In this document: positions 48,932 to 58,037 of the stretch, piece by piece
Position numbering within the stretch: the first letter of the stretch is position 1
Layout: each line of letters opens with the position of its first letter
NCBI RefSeq assembly: GCF_900112795.1
Contig: NZ_FONA01000008.1
Coordinates: 108,140-172,139, forward strand
Direction: 5' to 3'
DNA from: Thermophagus xiamenensis
GTDB taxonomy: Bacteria; Bacteroidota; Bacteroidia; Bacteroidales; Marinilabiliaceae
DNA: 64,000 nt
The notes under the pieces: model-generated
What the model was told of the DNA's origin: nothing
Database searches by the model: none
The model's input: only the letters and a program-made list of their open reading frames with translations
Translations under genes and position numbers: made by a program

Positions 48932-49026
48932 TCACAATTCACTAACCAATAATACTAATGACTAAATCTACTAATGATTAAAAACTTCTTCTGGCTTCTG
49001 CCTGTGCACTTCTGCCTCTATATTTT
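48932..49026 (-). repeat. Dispersed intergenic repeat, copy C (inverted, partial)
   Basis: Minus strand: GAGGCAGAAGTGCACAGGCA, GAAGAAG, then the AT-rich ATTAGTAG/ATTAGTC block, as in the middle of copy A. The ATACGGATGAAAC module is not seen here. The rest of the 48880-49414 gap is AT-rich leader of the EF-G2 gene without an evident gene. Confidence 0.7.
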
Positions 49027-49414
49027 TACTGCGCCAACCTTAATTGTTTAATCCCACATTACCAACAATTTAAACACTGTCTTCTATCATTATATTTTTT
49101 AACATATTACAAAAATCAATTTAGCCAACTAAATTGATAATATCAATTTATATTTAAACTATATGGGCTTTTATGTATAAGTTCAATATTTTACATGACT
49201 ATTTAATCTAATATACGCCCATACAAAAATTAATTTCTTCACAAGCGATACTATCTGTATTTTTCAATTCATGACATTATTTATATATATCACATAAAAC
49301 TTAAGTATCAGATAAAGAAAAAATAAACCATTAGCTTGTATCTTATCAAGGATTTATTAATTTTACAGTCATCCCATTTTTAACTTATTTTATCACCTTT
49401 TAAAAATTACTGCC

Positions 49415-51574
49415 ATGAAAGTATATCATGCCGATCAAATCAAAAACATATCGCTGCTTGGAAGTAGCGGCTCGGGAAAAACCACCCTTGCAGAAGCAAT
49501 GCTTTTCGAGGGTGGTGTTATAAAACGCAGGGGAAGTGTGGAAAATCAAAATACAGTTTCGGATTATCACCGGGTAGAGCACGAATATGGCTACTCGGTT
49601 TTTTCGTCGGTATTGTTTACCGAATGGGAAGGGAAAAAATTAAATTTTATCGACACTCCCGGGGCCGATGACTTTATCAGTGGAGCCATAACAGCTCTCA
49701 ACGTCACCGATACTGCCCTTATGATGTTAAATGCGTCGCAAGGTGTAGAAGTAGGTACCGAAAATTTATTTAGATACACCGAGAACTATCACAAGCCGGT
49801 AATATTTGTAGTAAATCAACTTGACCACGAAAAGGCCAATTTTGAGATGACCATGGAAATGGCTCATGAAACTTTTGGTCATAAGGTGGTCATTGTCCAA
49901 TACCCCATCAATGTAGGCCCGGGATTCGATGCTTTAATAGATGTTTTAAAAATGAAAATGTACAAATGGGGACCGGATGGGGGTGTCCCGGAAATTTTAG
50001 ATATTCCTGAGGAAGAAAAAGAAAAAGCAGATAAGTTACATAATGAACTTGTAGAAGCAGCGGCAGAAAATGATGAAGACTTGATGGAACTTTTCTTCGA
50101 CAAAGGAACCCTTGACGAAGAAGAGATGCGCCGAGGAATACGCAAAGGCTTGGTAGCAAGAGATCTTTTCCCCGTTTTCTGTGTATCAGCAGCAAAAGAC
50201 ATGGGCGTTCGTCGCCTGATGGAATTTCTGGGAAATATTATTCCTCTTGTATCAGAAATGCCACCAAAGGTTAACAACCAAGGCCAAAAAGTACCCTGTG
50301 ATCCCAACGGACCTGCTTCCATCTTTGTCTTCAAAACAAGTGTTGAACCCCACTTAGGTGAAGTTAGCTTTTTTAAAGTAATGTCGGGAAAAGTAACTGA
50401 AGGCATGGATTTGATGAACATGACCCGAGAAGTAAAAGAGAGACTTTCTCAACTTTATTGTGTGGCAGGAAACACTCGACATAAAGTGGAGGCTCTTCAG
50501 GCCGGAGATATTGGTGCCACCGTCAAACTAAAAGAGACCAAAACAAATCACACGCTCAATGAAAAGGGATGTAACCACATTTTTGAGCCCATCAAATATC
50601 CTGAACCAAAATACAGAACAGCTGTAAAACCTGTAAACGAAAGCGATGATGAGCGACTCGGCGAAATACTGCAACGGATCCACGAAGAAGACCCAACCAT
50701 AGAAGTAGAATACTCTAAAGAACTTAAGCAAATTATTGTTTCCGGACAAGGGGAGTTTCATTTGAATACCATGAAATGGCGAATAGAAAACAACGACAAA
50801 CTCCCCATTGAATTCTTACCTCCCAAAATTCCTTATCGCGAAACTATAACCAAACAAGCCAGGGCCGATTATAGACATAAAAAACAATCGGGAGGCGCCG
50901 GACAGTTCGGTGAAGTACACTTAATTATCGAACCTTATTATGACGGTATGCCAGACCCCACAACCTATAAGTTTAATGGGCAAGAATATAAAGTAAACGT
51001 CCGTAATACAGAAGTGGTAGAACTATCGTGGGGTGGAAAGCTGGTCTTCTGCAATTGTATCGTAGGTGGGGCTATCGACAGTCGCTTTATGCCTGCAATA
51101 CTCAAAGGCATAATGGAAAAGATGGAAGAAGGACCTTTAACGGGCTCCTACGCGCGTGATATACGCGTCTGTGTGTACGATGGGAAAATGCACCCGGTCG
51201 ACTCAAATGAAATAAGCTTTAAACTAGCCGGCAGAAATGCCTTTAGCCAGGCCTTTAAAGAGGCTGGTCCCAAAATCCTTGAACCCATTTATGATGTGGA
51301 AGTACGCGTCCCTTCCGATCGCATGGGCGATGTTATGAGTGATCTCCAGGGCAGAAGAGCTATTATTGAGGGAATGAACAGTGAAAAGGGGTTTGAAGTG
51401 ATTAAAGCAAAGGTACCATTAAAAGAAATGAACAAATACTCAACCTCTTTAAGCTCAATTACAGGTGGTAGAGCTTTCTTCTCAATGAAATTCAGTAAAT
51501 ACGAAAAAGTTCCTCCTGAAGTGCAACAGGAGCTCTTAGCAGCTTATGAAGCAGAATCAAAGAAAGAAGAGTAA
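49415..51574 (+). CDS. Elongation factor G paralogue (EF-G2 type) without the catalytic histidine
   Basis: Full-length five-domain EF-G homologue of 719 residues. Its G-domain differs from fusA in this window at catalytic sites: G1 is LGSSGSGKTTLAEA (not AHIDAGKTT), G3 is DTPGADDF with A84 at the position of the catalytic histidine, and G4 is NQLD (134-137) instead of NKMD. Domains III-V are well conserved (EEDPTIEVEYSKELKQIIVSGQGEFHL, PVDSNEISFKLAGRNAF, GMNSEKGFEVIKAKVPLKEM). In Bacteroides thetaiotaomicron, EF-G2 has been reported to support translation without GTP hydrolysis and to matter under carbon starvation and gut colonisation; I infer an equivalent role. Standalone gene with its own terminator. 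Confidence 0.93.
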   Translation: MKVYHADQIKNISLLGSSGSGKTTLAEAMLFEGGVIKRRGSVENQNTVSDYHRVEHEYGYSVFSSVLFTEWEGKKLNFIDTPGADDFISGAITALNVTDTALMMLNASQGVEVGTENLFRYTENYHKPVIFVVNQLDHEKANFEMTMEMAHETFGHKVVIVQYPINVGPGFDALIDVLKMKMYKWGPDGGVPEILDIPEEEKEKADKLHNELVEAAAENDEDLMELFFDKGTLDEEEMRRGIRKGLVARDLFPVFCVSAAKDMGVRRLMEFLGNIIPLVSEMPPKVNNQGQKVPCDPNGPASIFVFKTSVEPHLGEVSFFKVMSGKVTEGMDLMNMTREVKERLSQLYCVAGNTRHKVEALQAGDIGATVKLKETKTNHTLNEKGCNHIFEPIKYPEPKYRTAVKPVNESDDERLGEILQRIHEEDPTIEVEYSKELKQIIVSGQGEFHLNTMKWRIENNDKLPIEFLPPKIPYRETITKQARADYRHKKQSGGAGQFGEVHLIIEPYYDGMPDPTTYKFNGQEYKVNVRNTEVVELSWGGKLVFCNCIVGGAIDSRFMPAILKGIMEKMEEGPLTGSYARDIRVCVYDGKMHPVDSNEISFKLAGRNAFSQAFKEAGPKILEPIYDVEVRVPSDRMGDVMSDLQGRRAIIEGMNSEKGFEVIKAKVPLKEMNKYSTSLSSITGGRAFFSMKFSKYEKVPPEVQQELLAAYEAESKKEE

Positions 51575-51601
51575 TTAAAAATATTCTAAATCTCTTTATT
51601 G

Positions 51602-51636
51602 AGGGCTGCCACTGTGAGCAGCCCTTTATTTTTTCG
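51602..51636 (+). terminator. Terminator after EF-G2 gene
   Basis: AGGGCTGC, 8-base loop, GCAGCCCT followed by TTATTTTTT. Perfect 8-base stem 28 bases past the stop codon. The rest of 51637-51888 is AT-rich and has no gene. Confidence 0.9.
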
Positions 51637-51888
51637 CAGTATCATTGTTATTTTTACTTCATAATAGGATTAAAATTTGACCACTAACTATTTCAATACA
51701 ATATTAAATTTCAATTATCTTTGAACTTACCCAATGATATAACGTTTGAAACGTTAATTAATTTAATCGAAAATCATTGAGCAAATAAACAGTAACATAA
51801 CCAACTAATATTGTAACAACCAGAACTTGTATAAACCGAAGGTCTTAAGAGTTTCATCCGGACAATAACACAGATAAACTTAAAACGA

Positions 51889-52893
51889 ATGCAAAATCGC
51901 TCAAAAAAAATACGCCTTGGAATATTCATTTTAATTGGGACAAGTATTTTATTGTTTTTAATCGTATATATAACTGCCCGAGAATTTTTCAGAGAATCAG
52001 ACACCTATTATGTGACTTTCAGAGATATATCTGTGAGTGGCATGGAAACGGGAAGTCCGGTAAAGTATCTAGGCATAAACGTAGGCACTATCTCAAAAAT
52101 TAGTATTAATCCGGAAGATATTACAAGCATTATTGTAGAATTGGCACTCAAACCTGGCACACCAATAAAGGAAGATGCTAAAGCCGATATTGTTGCCCTG
52201 GGCATTACCGGCATGAAGGCTATTGAAATAAGAGGCGGAACCAATGAGGCAAAGCTGTTAAGTCCTGGCTCTTATATCCAGGCAGGTTCCTCATTAGCTT
52301 CTGAAATAACGGGTCGTGCTGAAGTTATTGCTAAAAAAGCCGAAAATGTCCTTAACAATTTACAAGTATTTACGCACCCCGACACTTTAGCGCAAATTAT
52401 TACTACTTTCAAAAAATTTAGTAAGCTGGCACAAAATGCCGACCAAGCAATTCTTAAAATAGATTCCTTAATCGCGCAAAATAAGCAAAACCTTCATTTT
52501 ACCCTGGAAAATGCTGCCAAAATAAGTGACTCAATTCTAAATGTCACTCATTCACTCAAGGAAACAACAGAAAAAATCAACCTTTTGATACAAAGTGATT
52601 CAATAAACCAAATCATTGGTAATACCAGAGATATCACGCAAAAACTAAAGGAATCGGACATCTCTCAACTTATTGAAGACCTTGCCAGGGTAGCAAAACA
52701 AACAAAAGAACTTCTGGAAAAGGTGGATGATGATATTAACAAAGGGAGCAAAGATTTCCTGGAAAATCAAGAGATGCTCAAAGCAACTCTTCGGAATTTA
52801 GAGGAAGCCTCACGGAAAATCAACAACAACCCTTCCATCCTCATCCGTAAAAGTAAAGCTAAAAATTTGCCTGATGATCTTTTCAAAGACTAG
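51889..52893 (+). CDS. mlaD: MCE-domain substrate-binding protein (MlaD type)
   Basis: Periplasmic, membrane-anchored lipid-binding subunit of an MCE transporter. One N-terminal helix (about 11-29: LGIFILIGTSILLFLIVYI), one MCE domain (about 38-115: TYYVTFRDISVSGMETGSPVKYLGINVG), then a long helical tail (about 145-320) typical of proteins that oligomerise into a tunnel. 334 residues. The permease and ATPase genes lie 1-2 kb downstream, after an auxiliary lipoprotein gene; a dispersed repeat lies between mlaD and the rest. Confidence 0.9.
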   Translation: MQNRSKKIRLGIFILIGTSILLFLIVYITAREFFRESDTYYVTFRDISVSGMETGSPVKYLGINVGTISKISINPEDITSIIVELALKPGTPIKEDAKADIVALGITGMKAIEIRGGTNEAKLLSPGSYIQAGSSLASEITGRAEVIAKKAENVLNNLQVFTHPDTLAQIITTFKKFSKLAQNADQAILKIDSLIAQNKQNLHFTLENAAKISDSILNVTHSLKETTEKINLLIQSDSINQIIGNTRDITQKLKESDISQLIEDLARVAKQTKELLEKVDDDINKGSKDFLENQEMLKATLRNLEEASRKINNNPSILIRKSKAKNLPDDLFKD

Positions 52894-53043
52894 TATCTTT
52901 ACTTTTAAATTCAATAAATTTCAAAATATTGAAAGTGAAAATTCATTGAAATCGTTTGCCATAAAAGATCCTATGCCTTAAATTAAAATATGATTTTATC
53001 GCAATATATATTCCTGGTCATGCGAGGTCCATCCGACCAATGA

Positions 53044-53250
53044 GTTAAGTAAACTTTTTACGAATGAAACGAGCATGGCGGCTTTCGCCACAGAAGAGAA
53101 CACATAAAACTCTGAGGCAGAAGGCAGAAGAAGTTTATAGTCATTAGTGATTAGTGTTGATTTACTAATGACTAATTAACTAACCACTAATGACTACTTT
53201 TAAGAAACAATACATCAATGAAGTAAGTAAATTTTATACGGATGAAACAT
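53044..53250 (+). repeat. Dispersed intergenic repeat, copy D
   Basis: Begins AAGTAAACTTTTTACGAATG (53048-53065) and GAAACGAGCATGGCGGC, then GAGGCAGAAGGCAGAAGAAG, the AT-rich ATTAGTGATTAGTG/CACTAATGACTA block, TTTTAAGAAACAATA and a second AAGTAAATTTTATACGGATG (53224-53243) whose ATG is the start codon of the following lipoprotein gene. It thus has the same module at both ends. It fills most of the 52894-53241 gap. Confidence 0.85.
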
Positions 53251-53871
53251 ATATTCTATAAATCTTTAATTATTACATTTTTATTTACAGGTTGCGGGAC
53301 ACAAAAAACCGTAATAAAAAGATTTTATACGCTCGAACAAACGGACAAACTGAATATAAACCGTTTAAATGACACCGTTCAAATTAATGCCCGATGCGAA
53401 GTTGAAGATGTATTCGTATATCCAGCCTATTCAACACGAAAAATTGTCTTTAGAGATGCATCACATCAAATACGCTATTTTGAAGATCATGAATGGGCAG
53501 TTCATCCCTCGGAAGTTTTGACACGTATGACCATTGATTTTTTATCGGCTCAAAATCTCTTTTTAAAAGTTTCTAACCGTTTCTGGAAACATACACCTAA
53601 ATATCATGTGAACACCACAATTTATAAGATGGAAGTGGTTCCTACCGAAAACAGAAAAAATTTCACTGCACACCTAGAAATCAATTTCCAATTAACAGAT
53701 GCAAAGACAGGCTTGGCAATCGTCAACCATTTTGCAAACAGAGAATCCGAACTGGAAACAAAAAATTTAAATCTGCTAGCAGAAAGTATTAGCAATTTAT
53801 TTTATGAAGAGTTGGAAAAATTTGCCACTAAAATTAAAGACGAACTTTCAAATAGGGAAATTGGTGAATAG
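53242..53871 (+). CDS. ABC-type transport auxiliary lipoprotein (PqiC/YmbA-like)
   Basis: Signal peptide with lipobox ITFLFTGC, lipidated C18, and an about 190-residue mature part fitting the auxiliary lipoprotein domain (FYTLEQ near residue 30, RYFEDHEWAVHPSEVLTRMTI near 80-100). Such lipoproteins partner MCE systems (PqiC with PqiAB). It stands between mlaD and the permease gene. Its start codon is the ATG that ends repeat copy D, so expression may depend on the repeat. Confidence 0.75.
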   Translation: MKHIFYKSLIITFLFTGCGTQKTVIKRFYTLEQTDKLNINRLNDTVQINARCEVEDVFVYPAYSTRKIVFRDASHQIRYFEDHEWAVHPSEVLTRMTIDFLSAQNLFLKVSNRFWKHTPKYHVNTTIYKMEVVPTENRKNFTAHLEINFQLTDAKTGLAIVNHFANRESELETKNLNLLAESISNLFYEELEKFATKIKDELSNREIGE

Positions 53872-53920
53872 GCAAAAAATAAATATATCAAACCATTTTT
53901 CCCAACAAGGGAATTTAATT

Positions 53921-54982
53921 ATGCTTAATAATAAGCTAACCATTTCTAATACTGCAGAATTTCTGCATGACTTGGACAACCTTTTTCGCAAGACAAAAGA
54001 AACCAACCTTACCATTGACCTTGCAAAACTCAATGAAATAGACAGCGCCGGTTCCCTTGCCATTCATCAATTACCAGAAATAGCCGCAAAATACCATATC
54101 AGCATTAAAATAGAGAATGCCGATGAAAAAATAAAAAGAAAAATGGAGTTGTTTCGGCCAGTTGCCGTTAACTTCACTAACCCCAGAGAAAAGAAAGAAG
54201 GGCTTTTTATGGTTTTGGGTGAAAAAACCTCTCATTTTTTTACAGAATACGTTATCTCATTTTTGTATCTCGTTTCTGATATTCTCTATTGGTCGATTAA
54301 AGACCTCTTTTCCCGAAAGCATCGAAGAAAAGGTGAAGTAATTAACCAAGCCATATCTATTGGCGTTAATGCCTTACCCATTGTTATGGCCATGGCATTT
54401 ATAATTGGCCTGGTCTTAGCTTTACAATCATCTTTTCAACTTCGCAACTTTGGAGCTAACGTCTATATTGTTGATTTAACAGTTATCGCCATGATGGCAG
54501 AAATGGGGCCACTAATAACGGCGATTATGGTGGCAGGCCGAAGTGGCTCTTCAATAGCTGCCGAAATTGCCACAATGAAAGTAACAGCCGAAACCGATGC
54601 CTTGCAAACCATGGGCCTCAATCCCATTCGGTTTGTAGTAATCCCTAAGATTTATGGCAGTTTGATTACCCTGCCATTTTTAACCATCCTTGCATGTATG
54701 GCAGGCATTATCGGCGGCGCAGTAGCAGCCAATTTTTATTTGGATATTACACCAGAAATTTTTTTTAACAGAATGCCTCTGGTCCTTTACCAAAAAGATA
54801 TTTTAACAGGAATTTTTAAAAGTCTTTGTTTTGCATTTATAATTGTCATTACAGGAACTTTTTTTGGTTTTAAAGTAAAAGAAGGCGCTGAAGGAGTTGG
54901 AAAATCTACCACCAGCGCAGTAGTAGCAGCGATTGCCTTAGTAATAATAGCAGATCTTGTTTTGGGCATATTGTTTTACTGA
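53921..54982 (+). CDS. mlaE: MlaE-family permease with N-terminal STAS domain
   Basis: Inner-membrane permease of the MCE lipid ABC system. Residues about 1-90 are a STAS (MlaB-like) domain with NLTIDLAKLNEIDSAGSLAIHQ; residues about 110-353 are MlaE with five or six helices (MAFIIGLVLALQSSFQLRNFGANVYIVDL, AGRSGSSIAAEIATMKVTAETDALQTMGLNP). In E. coli MlaB is a separate small protein; here it is fused. I start at the ATG at 53921 (AAGGGA nine bases upstream), 50 bases after the lipoprotein stop; the frame is open back to 53804 but that part overlaps the lipoprotein gene. Followed by mlaF. Confidence 0.92.
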   Translation: MLNNKLTISNTAEFLHDLDNLFRKTKETNLTIDLAKLNEIDSAGSLAIHQLPEIAAKYHISIKIENADEKIKRKMELFRPVAVNFTNPREKKEGLFMVLGEKTSHFFTEYVISFLYLVSDILYWSIKDLFSRKHRRKGEVINQAISIGVNALPIVMAMAFIIGLVLALQSSFQLRNFGANVYIVDLTVIAMMAEMGPLITAIMVAGRSGSSIAAEIATMKVTAETDALQTMGLNPIRFVVIPKIYGSLITLPFLTILACMAGIIGGAVAANFYLDITPEIFFNRMPLVLYQKDILTGIFKSLCFAFIIVITGTFFGFKVKEGAEGVGKSTTSAVVAAIALVIIADLVLGILFY

Positions 54983-55000
54983 TTGATTATATAGCAATAT

Positions 55001-55750
55001 ATGCAGGAAAAAATCATAGATGTTAAAAATCTCAGTGTATCGTTTGATGAAAGACAGATATTGGAGGATGTTTCTTTTTCGGTAAACCAAGGCGAAATAG
55101 CGGTTATCCTGGGAGAAAGTGGGTCGGGAAAAAGTACAATACTTAAACACATGTTAGGCCTTTTCCCATTAGCACCAGGAACTGTAACCATCTTCGGCCA
55201 GGACATTGCGGAACTGGATGAAGACATTGCCATGAAATTTTATCGGAAACTGGGTGTGTTTTACCAAAACGGAGCTCTATTAAATTCCCTGACTGTAGCC
55301 GAGAACATTGCTTTACCCCTCGAACAACATACAGACCTACCTGCCGATATAATCGAGGATTTAGTACGTACCAAACTTAGCCTGGTTAATCTAAATCATG
55401 CATTTCACCTATATCCCTCACAATTGAGTGGAGGTATGTTAAAGCGGGCCGCCCTTGCCCGGGCAATTATTATGGATCCCCCCCTGCTCTTTTGCGACGA
55501 GCCTGGTGCCGGACTAGACCCGGTATCCCTGGCAACACTCGATGAGTTAATTCTCAACCTTCGGGACCAATTGGGAATGACAGTTGTTATGGTAACTCAC
55601 GAAGTTACCAGTATTTTACGTATTGCCAATAAGGTGATTTTTGTAAATAAAGGTCGTATCGCCTTCGAAGGTTCGTTAGAGGAAGCTCAAATTTCGGATG
55701 TTCCGGAACTTCGAGCTTTTTTCAGAGTTGGTACCGGCGGGAAAAAATAA
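55001..55750 (+). CDS. mlaF: MCE-system ABC transporter ATP-binding protein
   Basis: Cytosolic ATPase of the lipid transporter. Walker A GESGSGKST (38-46), Q-loop VFYQNGALLNSLTV, signature LSGGMLKRAALARAI, Walker B LLFCDEPGAGLDP, H-loop THEV. 249 residues. YQNGALLNSLTV is a MlaF-type Q-loop. 18 bases after the permease gene, certainly one operon. Direction of lipid flow cannot be told. Confidence 0.95.
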   Translation: MQEKIIDVKNLSVSFDERQILEDVSFSVNQGEIAVILGESGSGKSTILKHMLGLFPLAPGTVTIFGQDIAELDEDIAMKFYRKLGVFYQNGALLNSLTVAENIALPLEQHTDLPADIIEDLVRTKLSLVNLNHAFHLYPSQLSGGMLKRAALARAIIMDPPLLFCDEPGAGLDPVSLATLDELILNLRDQLGMTVVMVTHEVTSILRIANKVIFVNKGRIAFEGSLEEAQISDVPELRAFFRVGTGGKK

Positions 55751-55765
55751 CTTTTACCGAAAAAA

Positions 55766-57055
55766 CTATTTCATAAGTTTCGGAAATAATAAGGTAAGAA
55801 AAACCCCCCTCGCCAACATAAAAAGAACCATACCCAACCATAAGGCATGATTGTTCAGTGTTGGATATAGCAAATAAAAGGGTAAAAAGAAAAAAAACAC
55901 CGACGCTATAACCATACTATTGCGCATGGCCACCGAAGCCGTTGCTCCAACAAATACGCCATCCCATATATAGGAACCAAAACTAACCAAAGGTAAAATT
56001 ACAATCCATGGCAAAAACTCTTTGCCTCGTTCTATTACCTCGATTTGGTCGGTAAAAAACGACAGCAAATGTTGGCCTGCTACACCATAAACAATTGTAA
56101 ATAATAAACCCAATCCAGAACCCCATCCAAATAAAAGACGCAAGGTTTGTTTCATATAAGCTTTGTTGCCGGCACCGAACCAACGGCCAACCATGGCTTC
56201 GGCAGCATATGCAAATCCATCCAAAAAATATGAAAAAAATAGTAAAAACTGTAGCAAAACACTGTTGGCGGCAAGTGTTATGTCCCCCAATCCGGCCGAC
56301 TTAGATGTAAAAAACGTAAACACGGCTATAATACCTAATGTACGAATAAAAATATCTCGGCCAACATTTATTAAACGTGTTAAGCCTTTTCTCAGATATT
56401 CTATCTTTATCGTAAAATATTGCCATACCCAACGATATTTTTTAAAGAAAAAAACTAACGCCAATACCAACCCACTATATTGCCCCACTACCGAACCTAA
56501 TGCAACTCCCTTAGCTTGCATGCCAAAAAAGCGTACAAATAAAATACTGCACACTACATTGATTAAATTAACTGATACAGAAATAATCATAGGATAGTAT
56601 GCATTTTGCATTCCCAAAAACCAACCGGAAAATACCATTAGCGAAATGGCGGCAGGGGCTGCCCATATCCTCACATAATAATATTGTCGTGATATTTCCT
56701 TAACACTATCAGACCCCTCTAAAAGACGGAAGGCAATTTGTGCCACTGGAACCTGTAACATCAATAACATAAAAGAACCAGCCAAAGCAATCATTAATCC
56801 CCGCTGAAGCACCAATGACATCTCTTGCCTATTTCTTCCCCCAAACGCCTGTGCTGAAAAACCGCTTATACTCATCCGCAAAAATGAGAAACCCCAGTAA
56901 ATAAAATTGAAAATAACTCCACCCAACGCCACAGCCCCCATAAAAACAGAACTATCTAAATGTCCCATCAAATGAAGATCTACCATGCCTAATAAAGGTA
57001 TGGTTAAATTCGAAAGAATATTAGGAACAGCCAATCGAAGGATCTCTTTATTCAT
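55766..57055 (-). CDS. MATE family efflux transporter
   Basis: About twelve membrane helices over 429 residues in two related halves. Start MNKEILRLAVPNILSNLTIPLLGMVDLHLMG is of the DinF-like subgroup; FLRMSISGFSAQAFGGRN and YAAEAMVGRWFGAGNK lie at equivalent positions in the two halves. Sodium- or proton-driven drug or metabolite export is the family function; substrate not inferable. Convergent with mlaF (15-base gap). Confidence 0.92.
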   Translation of the reverse strand: MNKEILRLAVPNILSNLTIPLLGMVDLHLMGHLDSSVFMGAVALGGVIFNFIYWGFSFLRMSISGFSAQAFGGRNRQEMSLVLQRGLMIALAGSFMLLMLQVPVAQIAFRLLEGSDSVKEISRQYYYVRIWAAPAAISLMVFSGWFLGMQNAYYPMIISVSVNLINVVCSILFVRFFGMQAKGVALGSVVGQYSGLVLALVFFFKKYRWVWQYFTIKIEYLRKGLTRLINVGRDIFIRTLGIIAVFTFFTSKSAGLGDITLAANSVLLQFLLFFSYFLDGFAYAAEAMVGRWFGAGNKAYMKQTLRLLFGWGSGLGLLFTIVYGVAGQHLLSFFTDQIEVIERGKEFLPWIVILPLVSFGSYIWDGVFVGATASVAMRNSMVIASVFFFFLPFYLLYPTLNNHALWLGMVLFMLARGVFLTLLFPKLMK

Positions 57056-57181
57056 ATTCTAATTTTAGGTCAGTTATTAAAGCTTAATTTTAAAACTACA
57101 AATGTAACAATGTATTCAGACTTATCATTTGCTTGTAATCAATGCCACATTCCCTTTATTAACATTTTTTCATCTTGTTTA

Positions 57182-57213
57182 TTTGGAATTAATCCAAATA
57201 GGCATTAATTTTG
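57182..57213 (+). promoter_or_regulatory. Promoter of the superoxide dismutase gene
   Basis: TTTG at 57182-57185, 20 bases, then TAATTTTG at 57206-57213. Both elements match the Bacteroidota primary-sigma consensus (TTTG, 19-21 bases, TAnnTTTG). The -7 box lies 51 bases before the ATG. Confidence 0.7.
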
Positions 57214-57264
57214 GACAACATTATCCGAATTAAAGAAATGTCTAATCGTAAAAACTAAAATATT

Positions 57265-57867
57265 ATGGCTTTTGAATTACCAAAATTAGATTATGCGTAC
57301 AACGCACTTGAGCCCTACATTGATGCTCAAACCATGGAAATCCATCATACCAAACACCATGGGGCCTACACTTCAAAATTAAATGCTGCCATTGAAGGGA
57401 CCGACTTGGCGAATAAAAGCATTGAAGAAATTTTAGCTAACGTATCTCAACATTCTGCTGCGGTACGTAATAATGGTGGTGGTTATTACAACCACAATTT
57501 ATTCTGGAAAATTATGACTCCCAACGGGGGTGGAAAACCATCAGGCCAACTTCTAGAAGCCATCGAAAAGGACTTTGGTTCTTTTGAACAATTTAAAGAA
57601 ACTTTTAACAATGCTGCAGCCAGTCGTTTCGGCTCAGGATGGGCCTGGCTTGTCAAGCAGGAAAATGGGAAATTAGTTGTTGGCAGCACCCCAAATCAGG
57701 ATAATCCTTTAATGGACTTATCAGAACTCAAAGGTACACCCATCTTAGGACTGGATGTGTGGGAACATGCTTATTACCTAAAATATCAGAACAAACGTCC
57801 GGAATATATTGATGCTTTCTGGAATGTTGTTAACTGGGAGGAAGTGGCCAAACGCTTTAGCGCCTAA
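57265..57867 (+). CDS. sod: Superoxide dismutase, Fe/Mn family
   Basis: 200 residues. Metal ligands H27 (MEIHHTKHH), H77 ([10 protein letters not shown]), D164 and H168 ([10 protein letters not shown]) are all present. Second-sphere residues (glycines 71-73 before YYNH and Q145 in TPNQDNPL) are of the Mn or cambialistic type; several Bacteroides-type enzymes accept either metal, so no A/B suffix is given. Consensus promoter upstream and a strong terminator downstream: single-gene unit. Confidence 0.95.
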   Translation: MAFELPKLDYAYNALEPYIDAQTMEIHHTKHHGAYTSKLNAAIEGTDLANKSIEEILANVSQHSAAVRNNGGGYYNHNLFWKIMTPNGGGKPSGQLLEAIEKDFGSFEQFKETFNNAAASRFGSGWAWLVKQENGKLVVGSTPNQDNPLMDLSELKGTPILGLDVWEHAYYLKYQNKRPEYIDAFWNVVNWEEVAKRFSA

Positions 57868-57900
57868 AATTACTTATTAACCATTTGTCAATCAACTTCT

Positions 57901-57937
57901 AAGCCCGCGAAAATTTGTTTCGTGGGCTTTTTTTGTT
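57901..57937 (+). terminator. Terminator after superoxide dismutase
   Basis: AAGCCCGCGAAA, 5-base loop, TTTCGTGGGCTT followed by TTTTT; one mismatch or wobble in a 12-base stem. Confidence 0.9.
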
Positions 57938-58037
57938 ATGATGAATTATAATTTTCTGCCAATTTGACAAACTCTACCAGTCTTTTCTTTTTTAATCTCG
58001 GTTCTTATTACATTTGTAACATAAAAACATAATAATT

